DNA of 64,000 nucleotides from Pestalotiopsis fici W106-1. Lineage: Eukaryota; Ascomycota; Sordariomycetes; Amphisphaeriales; Sporocadaceae. The notes under the pieces were generated by a model. That model was not told the DNA's origin and ran no database searches. It was given only the letters and a program-made list of their open reading frames with translations. Shown here piece after piece: positions 1 through 10,480 of this stretch. The translations under genes were made by a program, and so were the position numbers. Each line of letters starts with the position of its first letter. Position 1 is the stretch's first letter. The stretch is from assembly GCF_000516985.1 (NCBI RefSeq), contig NW_006917095.1, forward strand, positions 66,157 through 130,156. The letters run 5' to 3'.

Positions 1-1299
1 CTCCCTCTTGGTATGTAAGGCAGGTGACGCCGTGACGGACTACCAGGGTTGTACCCTACATTTCCTTGTCTGCGTGCAATACCCAAATGCAGGTGGCGTT
101 GCGACCCTGTTGAACGAGCAAGCCCCTCTCCAATTGATTTTTTGCTTGCTTGCTTGCTTGCATACATTAGTGGTGATATCGGATGTCTAACAAATAGATA
201 GCTAATGTAGAGCAGATGAGGGGTCGTCGTCGTCTTCCTGCCTATCGCGCAGAGAGACACGAGGCATGTGGTGCAATGTGTAGGCTTTCTTGTCCGATCC
301 CGCCCCGCCTTATGTGCAGCAGTACAGTCTATTGTGGAATACTTCCCGGGACCTGCTTGGCTCAACTCTGGAATACAAACGTACATACTGCATCATCAAG
401 GAGCCAGGAGCAAGGAGAGAGGCACAGAGGGAGAACAAGAGAGCTGTGGTGCACGTATCTAATTGTGCGAGCCCCCGGCTGCCGATTGACCCAGTCCGAT
501 GCATGATGCATTTGCATGCGCATAATGCTTTGCTTGCGCTTCATTCATTCTCCTTGGAGGACTCCCCCCACGTTGTGAAATGCTGCGATAGGACGAGCCG
601 CACAATAGAAGAGCGTCGCCTTTTTTTTACTTTAAAGAACCAGCCACCCTGTGGGAATGGAGCTTTGGTTCTGATGGGTCCGCATATATATGAATCACCA
701 TTATACTACTATATACCGGACCGAGAGGACATTTCACGTAATACGACACACATATAGTGCCGCAGGGGTATATGTGATAGGCGTGTTTATATATGCGAAG
801 TATACACCGCGTCATTTTTCTTCTAGAAATGGCTATAGTTTGTTATCTCGTTGGCTTTTGTTCCGTGTCGACCCGGCTTTCTGTTTGCGTCTTTATGTGA
901 TTTGGCACCGTGTTTGGTAGTACCTTCAAGACATGCTTGCGATGCATACATCTCCTCAAACCAACATGCAATCACTTTGGAAGCGTGTCGATCGAGCACC
1001 CCAATCCACTGCTGTGTAGGGATGTTCGCTGCAACAACCTAGCGAGGAATTGCCGCGGGTGCAAGGTCCAGCCTTGAAACCTGAATGGTGCAGAAGTGGC
1101 GTCTGACGCTTAGGGTTTAAGGGTTGGTTGGATAAAGGCTGCTGATGAGAAGGAGGACAGTACACTTTAACTCAAGGTGCAATTGTTGCGAGCCTTTACT
1201 GCTGTGAATTATACTAGGAGGTCGGAACAATTTACAGTCCGTACCCAGCCATATAGTAGGACTTCGCACGTGTAAGTTGTGATTGATTGAAAGATGGTA
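1..1299. other. intergenic, no gene seen
   Basis: The left edge up to the 3' end of the topoisomerase gene. Reading frames here are short and mutually overlapping on both strands, with no recognisable domain and no convincing start context or splice structure. It contains 3' flanking sequence of TOP3 and possibly part of a gene lying outside the window. Nothing else could be supported. Confidence 0.6.
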
Positions 1300-3624
1300 T
1301 CATGCACCAGCGTTCTGAAAGAGGTATTGTCTGCAAGCCTGGAAGGAAATAATTAGCATCTTGGTCTTCGGGGAACTTACGCAGCCACCGACTGATGGCT
1401 GGTAGGCTGAAAGCTTACTGTCTTGAGCACGTTGAGCTTCTCCTGGGACTGGTTGTATACTTGTCGGTACTGGTTGATGCTTTCGTTGAGAACGGCCTGG
1501 CGCGTTGTCCTACCATCGCATATGGCCTTCATTTTCAACTCCATCTCCTTGCGCAAGAAAGGTTTGCCCAGGCTGGTGTCAAAGTTCATCCCATCAAATC
1601 CCTGAATCAGGGCTACACCTAGCTTGGTGGGGATGAACTCCATCACACTGCCTCTGCTGCCTCCGGCATTCGACCCTCCGCGACCACCACGGCCACGGCC
1701 AGCTCCCCGAGCTCCGCGCCCGCCCCGGGCTCCTCGAGCAGGTGCAGGACTATCATCGTCATCCTCTCCCTCGCCACCCGCCTGGCGACCGGACCGGGGT
1801 ACAACACTGACATATTGCCTATCTTGGATCTTTTGAATATGCTCGGCCATTGTAGCATCTGTACCTATACCATTGGCGTCCATGAGGGCGATTAGATCTG
1901 CTTCGGTCAGGTAACTCGGTGCCGCAGTCTTTCCTTCTGTCATAATTGCTTCGAAAGGTTCAAATCGTTCGCCAACCGTGAATTTCGGCAACTGAACGTT
2001 GCCGGTCCACTTGTCGTAGACATAGACATCGAGGTAGTTTCGCTCGAGCACGACAACTCCATGTGCATGAAAGGCTTCTTCGCCAAACAAGATGTCAATA
2101 TCTGTGGCCATACCTTTTGCGTCATCTGAACAGCAGGCCAGGAAGCGGCGAACTACCAGCTCATATATTTTCTTTTCATTCTCGCTCTGCAGGACAGCTG
2201 GCGCGGCGTAAGTGATTGGGTGAATGGGAGGGTGGGCTTTATCGTCGTTTCGCCCCTTTCTTGGGTCATTATATCCGCCGTCCACGAGGTCTTGCGCGAA
2301 ACCACCCCATCGGTTGTCAGTGGTCTGTTTTTGGACCAGAGCTCGGAGATTCATGCCAGAATCGAAGCGATCAGTCTCCGTTCTGGGATAGCTGATGAAT
2401 CCCTTGTTGTAGAGATTCTCAGCTGCGGTCATTGCGTCCTGACCGGACATGCGCAGGAATCTAGTAGCCAGCTTCTGCAGCTCGACCGTTGTCAGAGGCA
2501 GAGGCTTCCATTTCTTGGTCGGTTTTTCTTGGACCTTGGTGACCTGAGCCATCTTGGCGGCGAGACACCTTTCGTAGAGAATGATGACTGAAGCCCGATC
2601 AAACAAACGTCCCCTGGACCAGGCAAAATTGACATCGATTCCTTCTCTTTTGTGCATGACCTTGATGCTCCAGAAAGGCTCCGGTTTAAAGTTCCGGACT
2701 CGAAAATATCTATCAACGACAAACCCCAGGGTTGGAAACTGGCAAGAGCCTAAATAGTGAGCCAAAGAGAAAGTGGGTTGCTCGAACGAATTCCCACTCA
2801 CCATAACTCAGTGTCATGGCCGTGAGAGGCTCGCCCATTGGCTTCAAATTATTGGACAAGAACCGGGTGAATGCATAGCCGATGCGCAGATCAAGCTCGA
2901 TACGGGCGGAAACAGCATTGACCTGCCTCTCGTCCAGCATCACGAGGTGTCTTGCCGCGTTCAGCACATGACTAAAAGTGGTTAGCATTCCAATGAAGAT
3001 TCTTCCGTATTTCTGGTAAGAGCGCGCCACGTACGCTCTTTCAATGTTGCTGAATTTGGCTCTTTTTATTTGGATCCGGTTGTTTCCTCTCTTGGCGGCT
3101 TCACAAATTTCGTGGCCAATGTGCTCTCCTTCGCGATCACAATCAGTCCAGATGCATAGACCTTGGCAGTACTTGGCCTGTTGTTCGATATTCCCTGCCA
3201 CATCTAGTTTGTCCTGATATTGTCATAGGTCGGTCAGCTGTACAATTCTCCTATCATCGACAAAAGCGTTTTTTCTCACTTCGGAAGTAGTAGTCACAAC
3301 AGGAGCATTAAACAGGCTGTCTGGAGGCGGGAATCTCCAGTCCTTGTACTCGGCCGGAAACTGCGTGGTGGTAATGTGACCAAGCACCGAGGTCATGGTC
3401 ACATCACAGTTACCCCAGCCCTGACCGAAATCATAATCAAAGGTGTAGTTCTTGATATATTTGTTGGGAGTGTTGCGCTGATAAAGACACGAATCAGCAA
3501 GCTATCCTCACTCTTGGACAGGTTTGAGAAGAGAGCCACCAACTGTCTGCTGCTGTCCGCCAGAAAGATGTCCGGCCACAGCCTTTGCTATCGACGGTTT
3601 TTCCGCCACACAGAGGATCCTCAT
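1300..3624 (-). CDS. TOP3: DNA topoisomerase III (type IA)
   Basis: Type IA topoisomerase that, with a RecQ helicase and Rmi1, dissolves recombination intermediates in the nucleus. Exons read from splice phase: 3624-3544, 3477-3280, 3213-2802, 2749-1381, then either a stop at 1377-1379 (687 aa) or a fifth exon 1330-1300. Seen: TOPRIM start MRILCVAEKPSIAKAV, metal-binding DCDRE in IWTDCDREGEHIG, VTMTSVLGH, and the active-site tyrosine in GFISYPRTETDRF. An Arg/Gly-rich insert (RGG type) preceded by an acidic run lies about 120 residues before the C-terminus. Introns are 66, 66 and 52 nt; the first uses the weak donor GTTGGT. The last in-frame TAA overlaps a perfect GTAAGT donor (1380-1375), followed by GCTAAT and TTGCAG, so a short extra exon ending QYLFQNAGA is plausible. 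An in-frame upstream ATG at 3726 would add a basic leader. The family assignment is secure; both ends of the model are less so. Confidence 0.93.
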
Positions 3625-3726
3625 CTTTGATTTGCAACGAACAGTAAACGTGGTCAATCTTGCAAAACATGAAGGACGCCGTGAACAAAGGAGAAGGAAT
3701 TTTGGATTGGCGAATGGCTGGTACAT

Positions 3727-4289
3727 CTGGTGTCAGCGGAGGAGATTGCGTGACATAAGAAAGGTACGCGAGGCAGGCTTCTGCTCCATAACGCGGGTGA
3801 TTCTTGCTATGAGGATCGCAGCCTCATTTGCTACAGGAAATGATGACGATCAAATAAATCTCAACAAAATGAGGGGGGAAACTATCCAATCCTGAATCGT
3901 TTCAAACATTGTGTTCAAAGTGGCTTTGTTGTGTTCTTTTGGAGGCTGATATACCTTCAAACGCGGTTGTGGATGACCCGAATTTGAGGCGTTCCTGCAT
4001 GCAAAGTCAACAAGCCTCCAGGCCGCGACGCCCCACCCTGCAGAGCCACAGCCGCTAACAACCATTTTACTGGCGCTAGCAACGGACGCTAAAGTGCGTA
4101 CTTAGCTCACTGGACACGTTCAAAGTCATGACGTCTCTTTTGGCTCTCATTGTCGTAACCTAGTATCGTGCCGGGCCGCAGGTATATGATTTGATTGTAT
4201 GAGTGTTGCCGCTCTTCGACCCGTCTATAACTTGCAATCCATCACCTTCACATTTCTTCTTGCGAAACTATTAACTGCAAAAATTAGCA
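3727..4289. promoter_or_regulatory. divergent promoter region
   Basis: Shared upstream region of the minus-strand topoisomerase gene and the plus-strand DUF1295 gene, which are transcribed away from each other. No distinct coding potential was seen. The position, not a recognised motif, is the evidence. Confidence 0.5.
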
Positions 4290-5551
4290 ATGGCCCTCCC
4301 GCACTTCCTCCGTCTGGAGGACTGCGCCGAATGGTCCAAGACCGTCGAGCCCTTCCTCCCACAGCTCTATGAGCTGCCGCAGCGGCTGATGGCTCACATA
4401 ACGAGCCCCCACGACCTTCTGGAGCTGTACAAGCAGACGAACCCGCTGGTCTCTGGATTTGCCTTTTCGCTGTTCGCCGGTGTCGTCTTCCTGGTCGTCT
4501 CCGAGGCCAACCGCAACTACTCCCAGGTAGATCGCATGTGGAGCTTGCTGCCTACGATATACAATGTGCACTACAAGATTTGGGCTGAGCTGAACAATAT
4601 CTCGAGCCAAAGACTTAATCTAGTACTTCTCTGGAGTGCTGTATGGAGCGTGAGTAATCTGGTAGTCTATGCATCGGTCGAAACAGGGCTGACTCGAAAC
4701 CCAAGGCTCGCTTAACATTCAACTACTGGCGCAGGGGAGGATATCAGGTTGGGTCTGAAGACTACAGATGGTGAGTGAATCAGCACGTGACCTTTGGAAT
4801 AAGTGAAGAAACATACCCCCAACATGTGTACTTACTGAGATCATAGGGAGCTCGTGAAGAAGCATATCGGCTCAGTTCCCTTCTTCATTCTCAACGTTAC
4901 ATTCATCTCATTCATCCAGAGTGTGCTTCTATTTCTCCTGGCGGCCCCTACCTATGCCATTCTGCTTGCATCTCAGCATGAGCAAGAGATATCTGGAGTA
5001 GACCTGATGTTCACAGCGGTGCAGCTTGGTCTGGTGCTTACTGAATGGTTCAGTGATCAGCAGCAATGGGGTACGTCAACAGTGCGTCGTCGGGCAATGC
5101 ATGTTTCGCTGACCGCTCTTTAGACTATCAAAACAGCAAGAGACAGTACCAGGCGACGGCCAAGGTGCCCCGGGACTCGCCATACACGCGTGAGGACTTG
5201 GACCAGGGGTTCAACACATCCGGCCTTTGGGCGTACTGCAGACACCCAAACTTCACTGCAGAGCAAACGATTTGGCTGGTGCTCTACCACTGGAGCTGCT
5301 ATTCGACCAAGGTTCTCTACAGCTGGACCGGAGTAGGCGCCATGGGCTTGCTCATGCTGTTCCAGGGCTCGACATGGCTCACCGAGTTAATCACTGCAGG
5401 AAAGTATCCCGATTACAAACATTACCAGCGCCAAGTCGGTATGACGATACCCAGCCTGACGCCGTACAAACGCCCTGCACCAAAGGTGATTCGCACAAGC
5501 GAGTTGGAGAAGCGACAGGCCCAGAAAGAAAAGGCCGGTAAACAGAAATAG
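4290..5551 (+). CDS. DUF1295 / steroid oxidoreductase-like membrane protein
   Basis: Integral membrane protein of the DUF1295 family, related to the C-terminal domain of 3-oxo-5-alpha-steroid 4-dehydrogenases and isoprenylcysteine methyltransferases; the fungal substrate is not established. Four exons: 4290-4649, 4706-4770, 4847-5070, 5124-5551, all in phase, giving 358 aa. Seen: family landmarks NRNYSQVDRMWSLLP near residue 80, WSARLTFNYWRRGGY across the first splice junction, GLWAYCRHPNFTAEQ and the C-terminal YPDYKHYQRQVGMTIP. Several hydrophobic segments precede a Lys-rich tail ending KAGKQK, which could act as an ER-retention type signal (inference). The ATG follows an A-rich leader and is the first in frame. 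Introns are 56, 76 and 53 nt with GTGAGT or GTACGT donors. Confidence 0.88.
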
Positions 5552-7232
5552 ATGGAAGTTTGTCGAAACTGGTTATATGCGGATTGCATTACAATCAGTA
5601 GACAATCATGCTCTACCATGATGATTTGCGACAATAGCCATGTTTGTGTACGTACCATGACGCAGGGAGGGCAATTATTTGTTCCGGGCGTCCACCGTCG
5701 GAGCGCCTCTGGACGGGTTTCGCATCGCAAAGGTACGGAGGTGACGATCGCATCCCGTCCGGGGATTGCATAGAAGAGGGGAAATGTGTAGATACTGCGC
5801 GTTGATAAATGGTAGATGTCCTTTTGAGAATAGACGTCATATCCTCAGACAAGTATGCGCGTGGTGCAGCATTGCAATCCTTCGCAACTCTCCAACTGGA
5901 AGGTCCCCCGCAATCTTCCATCATACATATCATCTAGGTAGGTTGCTTCAATGCAGTGCCGCACTTTTGCGCGCCAAGCTATACGATTCCAACATCGTCG
6001 GACCGCTGTTTGAGGGCGGCGGGCGGCGACTCATGGCTTCATGCAGGTCGAATCATGTTATGTGATCAAAGCGGCCCAGGCTCGGTGCAACCTGACAAGT
6101 ACAAAACCGCAAGGACTCTGTTTTTTTTTTTTTTCCCTTCCCGTTTTTTTGTGGCGTCCATACCCACCTTGTCTTTGAGAGCCGATAAGCAAGATCATAG
6201 TGGCCAAGAAATCATCATTTCTGATCACCTAGCCTCGTTCAAGTAGAAAGTCACTCTTGAGTGCTCAGCCAGAGACCAGCAACCCGGGTAAGCGGTTGTC
6301 AGCATGTTTGGGTCAACCTTATGCGTGCGCCCCTCCCTAGGACGTTTGGCTTGGCTGGGCGCTGCATGCCACTACTTAAGGCTGTGCGATTGAGCTCTAA
6401 TTGTATGTTTCTAGTGTCCGTGAATTTGCAGCCTTCTGGGTGCGTCAAGCGACTGTTAGTGGGTGTTCCAAGATGGTGTGCTGCAAAGACTAATGTAAAT
6501 GTCGTGGTCATATTATACCAAACGGGTAAGCGAGCAGGCGTGCAGAGTCTGGCCGTTATGTTGCCTCTGCTGTGTCCAGTGTGTGACGATTCATGATATG
6601 ATCAAATTCTGCAATTGATGCCCCTCAGACTACGTGATGACGATCACTCTCGGAGTGGTGGCGTTATAGCGATATACGTTTCTACAAGGGGGGCTGCCTT
6701 CAAGTCACAAGATATACTTGCAACTGTCCACATCTTTTTGAGTTATGCTGTACCGAGGCGGGCATCTGCATCGAACTTGTTGAACGACTCTGCACATTGA
6801 GACTTTCAACTAGTTCGGATCCCGAACGAAAGTACAAAGTATATCATTGCACGAGGGGAGGCTCCTTTCCGGGTCGTACAAGAATAAACAAAGCTTTAGG
6901 CTGTGCAGACCACTAGTGTCGAGAGATGCCCCGCCCAAATCTGAAATCTGAGAGTGCATTAGCGATAGCTTAGCGATAGCGGAGCCCTTCTGGAAGGCAG
7001 CTCGAGGACCCTATCTGCAGCATGGCGAATCATACCGGCGCTGGGTATCAGGGGTCGGACAACCCCCCCTGGGCTGCCGGTCAGGCTTTGACTCTTTGGC
7101 TCACCTTACATCAGATTGAATGTTCCCTGTGTAGATGATGTAGGTGACCAGCTGACCATACCGGTAATTAAGAGGGCGCCTCCTGGACTATGAGGCAGCA
7201 AACAGGCAGGAGCAGCAAATGACGAATCTTTT

Positions 7233-7266
7233 GAGAGAGTGAGAGTGAGAGAGTGAGTGAGAGAGT

Positions 7267-7307
<41 letters not shown>
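7233..7307. repeat. GA-rich microsatellite
   Basis: About 75 bases composed of GAGAGTGA-type units that resolve into a perfect (GA)n run toward the 3' end, immediately followed by ATATG. The interrupted part (GAGAGTGAGTGA) and the pure part suggest slippage growth from one end. Confidence 0.95.
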
Positions 7308-7308
<1 letters not shown>

Positions 7309-7844
7309 TGTACGGATGTATGCAGCACTACATACCTACACTACATGAGGAGCAGTTCTTTTTCTGAAACTGGGAGTGCAGTTGCATACGCCGGTCTACC
7401 CGTCATCCAATGTCTGTTCGAGTAAGCTAGACACGCAAGCGCAGATCACCGTCTCGTGGGGGATCACACACACCCGTACAGTGAGAGGACGCCTAATAAG
7501 TAGTGCAATGTCATGGACGAAAAGAAGCCGTCTTGCGGGTACGTTACAGCCCATGTGTAATACATAGGTAGTTCAAGGCAGGAGCAATTGACTTGGACAG
7601 GGTTGCCTGATGTATCTAATAAATGGAAAGATCGCAACGGTGGGTCAGCCATTGGAATTTTTCTTCCTTTTCGTACTAATTTAAGGCAGCGTCCCACTTC
7701 GTTCCAAAGTTCTGAGGGTATCGTGAGTGGACACAACCTCTGGAGCAAGCAGTAAAACGGATACCCAGAAATAAATCCTATTTTACCTGCCCCCGTCCGA
7801 CCATCAAAGCCCTTAAACTCTGCATTTACTCCCCAGATTCTCAT

Positions 7845-7885
7845 TTTTTTTTTTCCTCCTCTTCCCTCTTCTGCCTCTGCCTTTT
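7845..7885 (+). promoter_or_regulatory. pyrimidine-rich promoter tract
   Basis: A T-run followed by CCTCCTCTTCCCTC-like CT repeats about 170 bases upstream of the ATG at 8057. CT-rich tracts of this kind commonly sit just upstream of transcription starts in highly expressed filamentous-fungal genes. Assignment rests on composition and position only. Confidence 0.45.
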
Positions 7886-8056
7886 CCTGAGTGCTTGTGT
7901 GTGTATAGCTCAATCACCAAACATTGAGTATTACTGTCTCACATTAGATCACGCCCAAAGAGAAAAGAGCACAGAGGAAACACCAAAAGAATACCAGCAC
8001 TGTTTTGAGAACCCATCAGTCACCATTACAGCCTTACTAGAGTACTGAAAGCAAAA

Positions 8057-8512
8057 ATGTCGGCCCTTACCCAAGCCTTTTCCTACATCACCGGCTTTTT
8101 CACGCCGCCCATGACGACGGAGACGCCAACTTCGTACTCTCAGACAATCGCCGGCCAGCCCAAGAAGCCCGTCGAGGCCGGCGAGAGTTACTTTCCTGAA
8201 TCCGCCACCCGCAGATCGTCTCTGTCTTCCACGTCGACTGGCTCTGACGATTCGTTGCCTGCCCCAAAGCTGCCACGCTCGCAGACTGGTGACAACCCAC
8301 TCGACGCCATGATGCGCCAGTACCCGCGACCTGTCCAGGAAATTGACGTTGCCAGACAGCTGGCCCTCGCTCCGCCCAAGCATTCTCTGCACAGCTCCCT
8401 CAAGAGAGCTGCTACCGCCGACCGCGCCATCGTCATCGAAGATGCCGAGACCAAGGCCAGAAAGATGGCGGCAGCAAAGGCCGAGCTGCTGGCCCTCGCT
8501 GGAAAGCCCTAA
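8057..8512 (+). CDS. small conserved-looking protein of unknown function
   Basis: Single-exon 151-aa protein; family not recognised. The N-terminus (MSALTQAFSYITGFFTPP) is mildly hydrophobic or amphipathic, followed by a Ser/Thr-rich, probably disordered region (SSLSSTSTGSDDS), then NPLDAMMRQYPRPVQEIDVARQ, and a charged helical C-terminus rich in Ala/Lys (KARKMAAAKAELLALAGKP). It is rated real because of strong C/G third-position bias, an A-rich leader directly before the ATG (AAGCAAAAATGTC), a CT-rich upstream tract and a pyrimidine-rich 3' flank. The opposite strand has a longer open frame (7949-8644) that is probably a shadow. The function should be treated as unknown. Confidence 0.75.
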   Translation: MSALTQAFSYITGFFTPPMTTETPTSYSQTIAGQPKKPVEAGESYFPESATRRSSLSSTSTGSDDSLPAPKLPRSQTGDNPLDAMMRQYPRPVQEIDVARQLALAPPKHSLHSSLKRAATADRAIVIEDAETKARKMAAAKAELLALAGKP

Positions 8513-8995
8513 AGGTTCCACCTTTTTCTTTTTTCTTTTCGGACCTTTTTCATTCGGACCTATCTGTCGCTTCCCGGCATTCGGGTCCCGATATGGTATT
8601 TCCACGTCAGCAACAAAATCTGCTTCAGCACGGCGATTATTCATTAGTATTTGAAGAGCGCCTGTGTTTCAGGTCGCGTATTATACCCCGCCAAAAGGAG
8701 ATGGCAAAGGCGCATCGGGTTTTGATTTCAGCGTTTTGCTCTCAAAAACTGTCGAGAGGACTAGAGACAAGAAAAAAAAAATTGGAGTTTGCTTCTACTT
8801 GAAGCAAGGCAGGATGGAAGACGGGATTGCCCATGGCTCGTAAAAGATTGTGGTTATTGGTTTCCGAAGCATCTCGGATGTGGTATAACATTATCTTCAA
8901 TGGCTAATTGACACTTGAATTATCCCAATTGTAATGGTACTTTTCTCATTTCGTGCCTTGCGTTTCCCAAGCAGCGTCATGCAGTCGTATCGAGC
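8513..8995. other. convergent 3' flanks
   Basis: Space between the ends of the unknown plus-strand gene and the minus-strand TMEM205-like gene; presumed to contain both 3' UTRs. No coding signal was seen. Confidence 0.55.
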
Positions 8996-9784
8996 TTACA
9001 GGATTCTGGTTGACAGTGTAAAGCCGTAGGTAATGGTTGCAATCAGTGTGACCAGATTAAGCAGGGAGGAGATTCCATGAATCTTGCCAAATTGCTTGTT
9101 CAGAGATTGCATCTCCTGTGAGTGCGGCGCAGGGTCCCAACTCTTTTTGCCGTCCTTCGTCTCTGTCGCACATGGTTGGGTCAGTCCAGTTTCACGGATC
9201 CTGTGCGACAAGTGCATCCTGCAGCTTGCGTATATCAAGGAGAAAACCTCGGAAGCAAAACGTACCTTGTGCCCGTCTCTTATCCGTGATGGAGTTCGTG
9301 ACCGGAAGACAATAGGCCCAGTTGATGAGTCCGGTGACGAATATGGTGACGAGCGGTACGGCGACGCTCCAGCGGTTTGTCTCGTCCAACAGCGCGCCTT
9401 GGATTCCGCTGGGCGCAGCCATCAAGCCCCCCGGGTATGTCAATGCGATGGCTACCGGCAGAACCGTCTGCATTCCAAAGTAGGCCGGGAAGAGGGCGCG
9501 TTGAAGTACAGCAAATTGAGGGCGCTCGAGGGTCTTGAAGGCGGCGGTAGCGTTTATGAAGGTCTGTCGTCAGGGGTGTCGTTAGCAAGAGACACACTCA
9601 AGAAACAACAAGGACAAGGTAGTAAGAAGAGTTGCTTACGTGGAAGACCTGTGTTCCTAGGAGGGTTCCATAGCTAGGAAGTATTCGGTATTAGCAATGG
9701 CTATAGTGCCAAGTGCAGTCTTTGCCATGTAACATACGACAGGATGTGGTAAGGACCTGGCGTCCAAAATAGAGACCCCGCCAT
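8996..9784 (-). CDS. TMEM205-like (DUF4149) membrane protein
   Basis: Small multi-pass membrane protein of the TMEM205/DUF4149 type; the cellular role in fungi is undefined. Four exons: 9784-9738, 9673-9640, 9563-9266, 9162-8996, giving 181 aa. Seen: start MAGSLFWTPGPYHILSYG, conserved GTQVFHTFINATAAFKTL assembled across two junctions, then RPQFAVLQRALFPAYFG, further hydrophobic segments including VPLVTIFVTGLINWAYCLP, an NSITDKRRAQE linker, and a last helix near the C-terminus. Donors are GTATGT, GTAAGC and GTACGT; introns are 64, 76 and 103 nt. Reading phase is maintained through all four exons, which supports the model. It shares a 0.7-kb promoter region with the divergent Ku80 gene. Confidence 0.87.
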
Positions 9785-10480
9785 TGTGTCTCAGCTATTG
9801 ATGGGATGTACTACAAATCGAAGGTTTTTGATCAGATGTCGAGGTTAGTAGATGGATGAATCCTCTATCGTCATCAACGAGATCTCAGAAAAGGTAAGAA
9901 AAAAAAATGTTGGAAATGTGAACAGATTGATTGGGTGTCTATGAGAATGGATCTACATGTGTATGTCATTGAGCGAGGAGCCTCGGCCCACTCAGGCCCA
10001 GACGTAGAACGTTCGATCAGGACATCAATGACGGTCTCAATTGATTGGAACACCAAGCTGCTTTCTTGAATTGGAGCCACTCAACTGAAAGACCAAAGAG
10101 TTGGCGCGCTAAAACCCCAGGCTTCATGCAAGGAGCTTGGGCCATCGCAGAGCGGGAGCTAAGCACCAAAAATGTGGATTAGCTGCCTGGACAAAAAGTG
10201 TGACTTCGTTCTCTGTTCGCGTTGACAGAGACCCACTTGCATCTATTCCTGTGACGAGACTCGACGCGCTCAGCTATTAGATCAATGCTTGTGCCCGCGC
10301 CTGCCTAATCCCTAGCTCCTTAGGTGCCTGACAGTTAGATGACAGTAAATGGATCCTTGATATCCAGGATCAATTCCTCATGAGAAAGATATAGAACCAG
10401 TCTTTTCTCTCTTACACTCTCAGTCATGCCATTCGTTTGACTCCGGCCATATTTGTACACTCATTCCACCACCATCAAAC
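9785..10480. promoter_or_regulatory. divergent promoter region (TMEM205-like / Ku80)
   Basis: Intergenic space between two divergently transcribed genes. No coding potential was found. A CT-rich stretch (CTTTTCTCTCTTACACTC) lies about 80 bases before the Ku80 ATG. Confidence 0.5.

Larger units (their letters stand above)
5552..8056. other. 2.5-kb intergenic region
   Basis: No gene could be supported. It contains a T-rich run near 6120-6135, a GA-rich microsatellite at about 7233-7307 and, next to the downstream start, a pyrimidine-rich tract. The longest reading frame (7464-7913, minus strand) has no recognisable features and lies antisense to the promoter of the next gene. Confidence 0.55.

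Noticed and set aside
7464..7913. 149-codon minus-strand frame upstream of the 8057 gene
   Set aside because: Low-complexity start, no family features, and it lies in the CT-rich promoter of the plus-strand gene; probably a shadow of biased composition.
7949..8644. 231-codon minus-strand frame opposite the 8057-8512 gene
   Set aside because: Antisense to a gene with better start context and codon bias; the translation is Arg/Gly/Leu-rich without motifs.
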